From the NCBI RefSeq assembly GCF_002127325.2, contig NC_035438.2:145338708-145402707 (forward strand): 64,000 bases of DNA. The letters are read 5' to 3'. Position 1 is the first letter of the stretch. Every line of letters starts with the position of its first letter. The stretch comes from Helianthus annuus (taxonomy: Eukaryota > Streptophyta > Magnoliopsida > Asterales > Asteraceae). The translations under genes and the position numbers were made by a program. The notes under the pieces were generated by a model. It saw only the letters and a program-made list of their open reading frames with translations. It did no database searches and was not told the DNA's origin. Shown here one piece after another: positions 57,350-64,000 of the stretch.

Positions 57350-60300
57350 TGTCACACCCCGATTTTCCACGTGTCTCACCGGTGGGCCCGGTGGGGGATT
57401 ACCGTGACGTAGTTGGCAACAATATAGTCAAACCACACAATTATATGAATGCACAGCGGAAGCATAAAGATAAATATAATTCAACCATTGATTGTAATAT
57501 CGAATGTATCACAATTAGTCGAATGGTATCCACAGGGGGATCAAAGTAATAAAAGTATTGTTCAACAGACAAGGCATCAAACGCTTGCGAGACTCTTTAA
57601 GATGCTAAGGAGCTATAGCCAGCTGATTACGTTTAGTACCTGCAGTTAATCTTTTTGGGAAAATACGTCAGTTTACACTGGTAAATACATTCAACCGACA
57701 CTTTTGTAAAATGTTTATTAAAATTGATTTGAATGCACAAGGCACAAACTCTTTTATAACTTGGGATAATTTATAATTAAATCTTGTAAAGAATTACATG
57801 TTTGCTATGCGTTCGGTCGCCCGGGTCGTGCCGGGTTAAAGTTTAATAGACACACCACATAGCATATAACACCGTGGCGGGTAACCAACGGCTATGCTTT
57901 TATATTCATAGACATAATGCCGGGTGTACGCCTACACCCGGATGTCGGGGTCGTGGCCATTTCGTAAAATGATGCCAAGGATATTCGGGACATGGTCATT
58001 AAGCCCCCAAAGGCGTTAAGCCAACAAAACAAAATTTTAAACGGGTCACATTGATAATACCCAACTACAAATGAGTTGGGGTCAATTGCCCGACCAAGCG
58101 GTATTTTAGATACCGTAACCCAAGCCCGTAATACGGAAAATAAGTTAAAAGTATTTACCTTTGCAAGTATTGTCCTTAATTGATTAAATCACAGATATCT
58201 TTTACTGGGCTCCTATTCTGGAACGAAGGTTTTAAAATAACCTATTAGAATCCTAACGGGTCTTTATATTAGCCGTAGCCTTAGACCGGTCAGTTTCAAA
58301 GGATAGATACGGTTTAATCGCGTGAAAGGCGAAAACCGGGAATGGAATGTGATTCCGACCCAACAAGTTTGAAGGCTTGTTTTATATGGGTTTAATATTC
58401 ACACTCTGGATTTTGGGGTCAAAATAATATGGTTCGACCCGTATCGGCTAATTTATGTAAACTAGTTACATAAGCCGAACCGTGCGCGCGAAAGGCGCAA
58501 CGGGTAACCGTAAGAGTCCTACACTTGTTTCCTAAGTCAATATGCCTTAAAGAGGTTGTGGTATCAGTAGGATACCTTCCGTGATGCCCGTAATGAGTTT
58601 TAGTTCATTATACGCCCCGTAGGGGTTTTCCGGTCATTTTAAGGACTTTTAAAGGGCTTTCTGAGTTCTACAGAAAATCTGAGTTTCCCGTTCAGTTTAT
58701 AAAGTCCAAAATACTTTATTTATTATTTAAAATCAGTAGCAACTGGAATCGGGTCAAAAGACCTTGTAGAACTCAAGTTTTGGCCGAAAATGGCATATTC
58801 GGTATTTACCGAACCGTAGCCATAACCGCAGGTTATGAGCAGGTTAAAATTAATTAAAAATCTTTAAAAATCCCAAAATATTATTTTACAACACTGAGCA
58901 AAAGGTTTGGTGTCGAAATCTTGGTTTAGGTAGGCGTTATGCTAATCGCGCCGTTTATTACAAAAGTTTCCTTTAGTTGCGCTATTTAGCATAACTCCTT
59001 TTCTAGACCTCGGATTGGCGTGAAACTTTAGGGACATGCTTAGAATTTAGTAAGCAAGGTTATGGTCCCTTCATGTGTCCGAAATACTCGTTTTATTTTG
59101 AAAAGGGCGTTACGGTCAACTTTTAAGCAATTAACGGAAAGGCGTAAAAGACTCGGACAAACAACGAACCGGTCACAGAGGGTAGTACCATCACGTGACC
59201 TGGTCCTAAGAGAGTCCTAAGGCATATCTACATTGCACTAAAACGGGTCAGAACTGAAGTCAAAGCAAAAGTCAAACTTTTGCGACATTCGGCTCCGAAC
59301 CGGGTCAATATAGCAAATGGTCGAATCAAACGAGCTTAGACAAGTTAGTATACTTATTATCATGTTTTATGAGTGTTAAAACAGGTTACATATCACCTAC
59401 ATTACAGATTATGGAAGAATCGCAAAAATGGCTTTCTGTTGACTTTTTAAGTATACGTTTGACTCGACATTTGAACTAGTTAGAGTGGTGATCAGGGGGA
59501 ACCCATTTAGAGGTTTATTACCCACATAAATACCAACACATAACTACTTTTGATTCGACAATTCACTGGACCATTCGTAATTTATTGCAAAGTCAATCGT
59601 TAGTTACGACGGATTGACTTTTAGGCTAAACTAAGCAAAAACAAAGCCATAGCAGGTTTGGCATACTTACAGAGGCTTAGTGCACGACTTAGGATTATAG
59701 AAGAACACTTGGGAGCTTCAGGAATGATCAGAAGATGTGTTTTGAGGTGTGTTTCAATTGTGAACTATGTATGGCCTTTTATAGTGCAAGAATGGCCTCT
59801 AGATCATTACAACTCATCCTACAAGTGAGCATGGATGTCCAGCAGGTGTCCTAAGGTGCTAAGGGTCAGGTAGAGGGCGCCCATGCTTCATTGATTGCTC
59901 ATAAGTTCGTCTACAAGCCAAATCATTGAATCTGCCCATACTTTCTGCATCTGTATGGTTCACGCGGCCTGCATGAAAGTTCATGCATCTTGTACGCGGG
60001 CCGCCTGAGTTTTCATATCAGAACGCGTAACTGCAGGAGGCTCGCGACCCGCATCAACTTATCCAAAACCTCTACACGGCCCGCGTCAGGTCTAATTTTC
60101 TGGATTTTTGAATCTTTTATAATCATTGACTAAATCTTTGTAATTAATAACGAAATCTTTGGTAATTAATAGCCTGACCTTTCGGTTTTGAAGGGGTAAC
60201 TTTGCGATTTGGCCCTTGATTATTTACAACTAAGGGCCTCGTGTTATTTACCCGCATTGTTAAGTCCCCGGTTAGTTTGTTAGTTATCCGGAAAGCCTTA

Positions 60301-60733
60301 ACTTTCATTGTTGACTCTTTTAACCCTTCTCATACGAATTTGATCATAACTTTCTTGTTTTAAAACGGAACTTCGCGGAATTTATATAGTACATTCTAGT
60401 GAGCGTATTTTACTGCTACAAAGCCTCGGGTACGTCGAAGGGTCACTCAGAGGTATAATTAAACATGTTGACACAGTTAACCCCTGCAGCTTGTAATCTC
60501 TCACTTTCTCCCGCGTTTCGCTTCCGTACGATCCATGATTTATTCGTTTGAAGGTACGAGCATCGTTTAGGGTTACTATACAGTATACTTACCCTTGTTT
60601 GACATTTATAACCCTCGAATTTTCATACTTTCAAGGTTTGTCAACTTTAGTCCTTTATTTAATATTAAATGCCACGTGTAAACTCAAGACACGTGTCAAC
60701 ACATTATTGGACACAAAATTTCGAGGTGTTATA
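57350..60733 (-). repeat. 5' LTR of large gypsy element (3384 bp, full length)
   Basis: Begins TGTCACACC and ends GGTGTTATA on the + strand. The expected terminal ...TTACA has become TTATA, a C-to-T change at 60732. It retains the 626 bp missing from the other LTR. No gene. Confidence 0.9.
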
Positions 60734-60738
60734 TTTTG

Positions 60739-60822
60739 GGCCGGGTATGCTTCTGAGTCGCACAACCCGTTGTGAGTTGCACAAGATTGTGCTGGACGCA
60801 CAACAGGTTGGGCCGACTATCT
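60739..60822 (+). repeat. remainder of TCGCACAAG array and old LTR
   Basis: Contains GTCGCACAAC (60757), GTTGCACAAG and GACGCACAAC, continuing the array cut at 31594 by the 29 kb insertion. Confidence 0.75.
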
Positions 60823-63669
60823 TGTCACACCCCAACCGATGGCGGAATCATCGGGGCATGGCACTGAGCGAAACAGATTGTCCAAAAGTTTCCACAACAA
60901 CTATTATTACTATCTAGTTAAATGATACGTCCCATACCGTATCCCAAATAGTACAATCAATTATTACAGATAACAACTAGTCAAGTAATTCTGTTCCGAC
61001 AACTCAGATTTAAATAAATAACATAAATATTGTTCAAATGCTCCTAAAGACCCAGCCTGACAAGATCTACAGACAACTATGCCCTAGATGCTTGTTCCTG
61101 GCAGACAACTATTTGTTGGGGGCCTTTAGAGCTTTATTCTAGCCTCGCTTTCCTAGCAAGCAAACATCTTAAACACCTGTCACATACGTTAAAATAAAGT
61201 CAATACATATAATGTAAAGGTGAGCATACAAGTTTGATAATAGCATATAGAGTTTGAAATAGTTTACGCATAACCAGCACGTACACAGAGGAAAACGAAG
61301 CATGTTAATTATCGACATGGATCTATCGATACCAATGACTGCGGGTTGACTGTCCGAGACAGTTCGCAATACATGATTACCACCGTAATCCATGCAAGTA
61401 ATTGTCCTTAACAACCCCCGTGTGAACGGGTGCTGAGTCCAAACTATAGTACTACGTCGTTAAGGCAGGTAGACAGCATTCCACGTGTAAACATAACAAC
61501 AAGCATTCATTTAGTCACGTAATACATGCAGAACGGTTAGCGCATAAAGTATTGTGTATTGTGTTCGATTGTGATTTTGATAAGTAACGTATGTAACACC
61601 CAAAAGTGCTAAAGCAAAAAAGGTTCGAGTACACTCACAACGATTGATTTATAGATTGAAGGGAGCGCTTGAGAGTAGGGTTAGCCTGAATAGTTCGATA
61701 GCATAACGATGAGCAAAACGTAAAATGGAAACAAGTGTAAATGGGTCGAACAGCCTGGTCGATCGAACGGGTTGTTCGTTCGGTTTGAAAGTCCGTTTGA
61801 GCAGTCTTGTTCGATCGGCCGGTAGGCTCAATCGGCTGGACTGTTCGAGTGGATTATTTCTTCCTTTGATTAGGATGTGTTTTTGTATGATGGTTTGACC
61901 TTTTGAAGTTTTCGTTGTAGTATTTGAGGACATTGAAGTGTTCTTACCTTTCAGGTCAATCGATCGAACGGTCTGTTCGATCGGCCGGCTTAACCGATCG
62001 GTTAGACACTTCGATGGTGAGTCCTCAATTGGACGTCACTCGATCGGACAGCATGCTCGATTGGGTGGCACTCCATACTACGAACGAGTTGTAAAATCGA
62101 TTAAGGGTTGAAGCATAGTATCTCATGATCCGATGAGTAATGTTGACAACAGCTGTTCGATCGAACAGTACCTCGTTCAATACCATTCTTCATGAATTTG
62201 TCAAAGTGTGGGGCCACTTGTTAGCCGATCGGCTGGCTTGGTTGATCGGCTGACATGTCTGATTGGTTGGGCTGTTTGTTCGAACAGCCTAACCGTTCGA
62301 CCAGCATCCTGACCTGGTCAGCCTATTCGTCTAACACTTGGCTGTTCTGATTATTTGACGTTATTTCGAGATATTTTGACAATGAGTTTGAACAACGGAA
62401 CCTTTGTTCTTACCTGTTCCTCCTGCTCGGACAGGAATCACCCAAGTCCAGCCAGTGAACGGTTTGGAATGGTGGTTTAATGCTTAACCCGTAGTCGGTG
62501 AACCTCGTAGATAGAATCCGGATCTTGAACCACACAACCATTAGGATGACTAGTGGGTTGACTCAAGCTCCGTTTCTAACGCTTTGAAGGCATTGAGTGT
62601 AAAAGAGTTGAAAGAAAGTTGGAAATCCTTCTTTCAATCCTTCACATCATGCAAATGTTTAGATCTTTGATAGATCTTAGCTTGTTTATGTGAAAATCGG
62701 TCAGATCTGAGCTATTCATGGTGGATTGAGGCCAAAACATGATGTTCTTGAAGAACACCATGATGACATCATCCTTGAATGCCTAGATCTTGATGATTTC
62801 ATGGTTAGAAATCAAGATTTGAAAGATAGAAAGGTGTAGGAGCATGCATTGATCAAGAAAGTACAAGATTTAGGATGAAAACTTACCGAAATCGGAAGAA
62901 ATCTGAGAAAAGAAGGGGAGCACGAGCTGGCCGGTCAGAGAGTTTCCAAAAGTGGAAAGAATGACAATGACAACCCTATTTATAGGCTTCAAAAGAGAAA
63001 AGGGTTGGCCGATCGGCCAGGCATCCCAATTGGACAGCTTGCTCGATCGGACAGTCTGTCCGATCGGCTGGGCTGTTCGATCGGCTGACAGCCTGATCGA
63101 TCAACAGCCTAGTTTGAGTGTTCGGCACGACGATTTTTGATATTTCGATTTCGATTGAAGGCGATATGAATACGATAGAGTTCCTATTCAAATTACTTTC
63201 AGTCCCAACCACTATATCTAACATACAATCTCTTATATTACCCATTATCCCCACGTTACCGATCGTCATAATTCGATTTTTTTGTTTGCATTCGATTTGA
63301 GATTCGAGTTTCGATTCGAGTTTCGATTGATTCGATTGAATACCACACAAAACATAAAGTAAACACGCACAAGTAACACATAAGGCACACACACATAAGT
63401 AATATAATACCAGATTCGAGTCTAGAGTTTGATTGATGATTCGGTTAGCTTTGATTATTGATTGATTAACTTTATCGCATTGTTACTTCCTACTATTCAC
63501 ATTCGTAAATCGGTCGTATAGGTTAAACATTCGATCACTTCGATTCATTTGATAGACAACACTTACTCCACATAATACAAAATACAAAATAGACTATTTA
63601 CAGTCAAAGAAGTCAATGTTGACTTGGACTTTGATTTTGACTTTGACATTCGAAAACACAGGGTGTTAC
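60823..63669 (-). repeat. 3' LTR of truncated gypsy element, with CGATCGGC array
   Basis: About 2.85 kb. At 61740-62330 and 63005-63110 the words CGATCGGC, CGATCGAAC and GTTCGATCGG recur about twenty times. At 63120-63320 there is CGATTTCGATT-type simple repetition. No gene. Confidence 0.75.
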
Positions 63670-63761
63670 CGCCTCCCCTTGTTTAGGGAATTTCGTCCCG
63701 AAATTAAGCTCGAAGCTGCACAACACCGTGAGTCATTTTACCAATTTGGTGCTTCAGATCT

Positions 63762-64000
63762 TCATTCAAACAACTGCGGGTACTTGGCCCTCATGTCGCT
63801 TTCGAGTTCCCAAGTGAACTTTGCGCCTCGTTTGCCTTCCCATCGGACTTTCACAATTGGGATGCGCGAGCGTCTGAGTTGCTTGGTTTGGCGATCCATG
63901 ATCTCGACAGGCTTTTCCACGAAGTATAGCATTTCATTTACTTGAAGATCGTCGAGCGGTACAATTAAATCATGGTCAGCTAGGCATTTTCGGATGTTAG
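63762..64000 (-). CDS. C-terminus of gypsy pol (integrase tail), partial
   Basis: An open minus-strand frame entering from the right edge and ending at the TGA at 63762-63764. It contains RKCLADHDLIVPLDDLQV, EKPVEIMDRQ, IPIVKVRWEGKRGAKFTWE and MRAKYPQLFE, collinear with the C-termini of the other gypsy polyproteins here. This is the chromodomain-like tail that follows the integrase core. No lesion is visible in the part present. Confidence 0.85.
   Translation of the reverse strand, partial: NIRKCLADHDLIVPLDDLQVNEMLYFVEKPVEIMDRQTKQLRRSRIPIVKVRWEGKRGAKFTWELESDMRAKYPQLFE

Larger units (their letters stand above)
31595..60733 (-). mobile_element. Ty3/gypsy LTR retrotransposon (minus), with two nested insertions, TSD TTTTG
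   Basis: The 3' LTR is 31595-34351, the 5' LTR 57350-60733 and the PBS 57331-57347. The target duplication TTTTG is at 31590-31594 and 60734-60738. Without the nested elements it would be about 13 kb. The order on the minus strand is LTR, PBS, extra ORF, gag-pol, LTR. LTRs differ by roughly 1% plus one 626-bp deletion, with many C-to-T or G-to-A changes at CpG sites. Confidence 0.9.
60823..64000 (-). mobile_element. Ty3/gypsy element (minus), truncated by window edge
   Basis: The LTR runs from TGTCACACC at 60823 to about 63669 (GGTGTTAC). A minus-strand PPT (complement of CCGCCTCCCCTT) and the 3' end of pol follow. The other LTR and target duplication are outside the window. Confidence 0.8.

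Overview
This is a gene-poor block of a plant nuclear genome made almost entirely of nested transposable elements. No host gene with a complete structure was found. Ty3/gypsy elements primed by tRNA-Met, a MULE carrying both a FAR1-type transposase and a Ulp1-type protease, hAT and TA-flanked MITEs, and long CpG-bearing LTRs indicate a large-genome eudicot. An Asteraceae species is my best guess; this is inference from family resemblance and no search was possible.

Region 1 (1-16049) is the first copy of a direct tandem duplication. It holds the end of a hAT MITE, one captured exon, a (TA)n tract containing an 11.2 kb MULE (1747-12955), a TA-flanked MITE, a non-coding stretch carrying a palindromic word (13455-15019), and a gypsy 3' end with an LTR fragment. 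The MULE has ~66 bp imperfect terminal inverted repeats. It encodes an apparently intact five-exon FAR1/mudrA-type transposase on +, a broken multi-exon Ulp1-like protease on -, and two small helical proteins, one of them frameshifted. Its non-coding parts carry dozens of copies of a short word GCG[T/G]NATTA, in + orientation in the left and middle parts and inverted on the right.

Region 2 (16050-31594, resuming at 60739-60822) is the second copy of the duplication. It lacks the MULE, so it is a paralogous empty site. It has been hit by a 9.6 kb gypsy element (21095-30734, TSD TTTGT) with near-identical 2.6 kb LTRs but a wrecked interior.

Region 3 (31595-60733, TSD TTTTG) is one minus-strand gypsy element expanded to 29 kb by two insertions. 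A 6.3 kb gag-only LTR element (38901-45212, TSD GTTAT) splits its gag near the start. A young gypsy element (45593-55325, TSD ATAAT) with LTRs that look identical and an uninterrupted gag-pol sits in its leader. The host element has an extra 405-aa ORF between PBS and gag, a frameshift in pol, and an Asp-to-Gly change in the reverse transcriptase catalytic box.

Region 4 (60823-64000) is the LTR and pol C-terminus of another minus-strand gypsy element that runs off the right edge.

The most unusual theme is that nearly every family here carries its own short word repeated many times at roughly 15-35 bp spacing with unrelated spacers: GCG[TG]NATTA (MULE), TGCACATGTGCA, CCGAGTTT, CGACTCGCAACC, TCGCACAAG, AGCGGTTCA, CGATCGGC and GCGGCCCGC. 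Some are hairpin-forming with compensatory base changes. These may be family-specific recognition sites for transposase or anti-silencing proteins, or RNA signals in the retroelement leaders.
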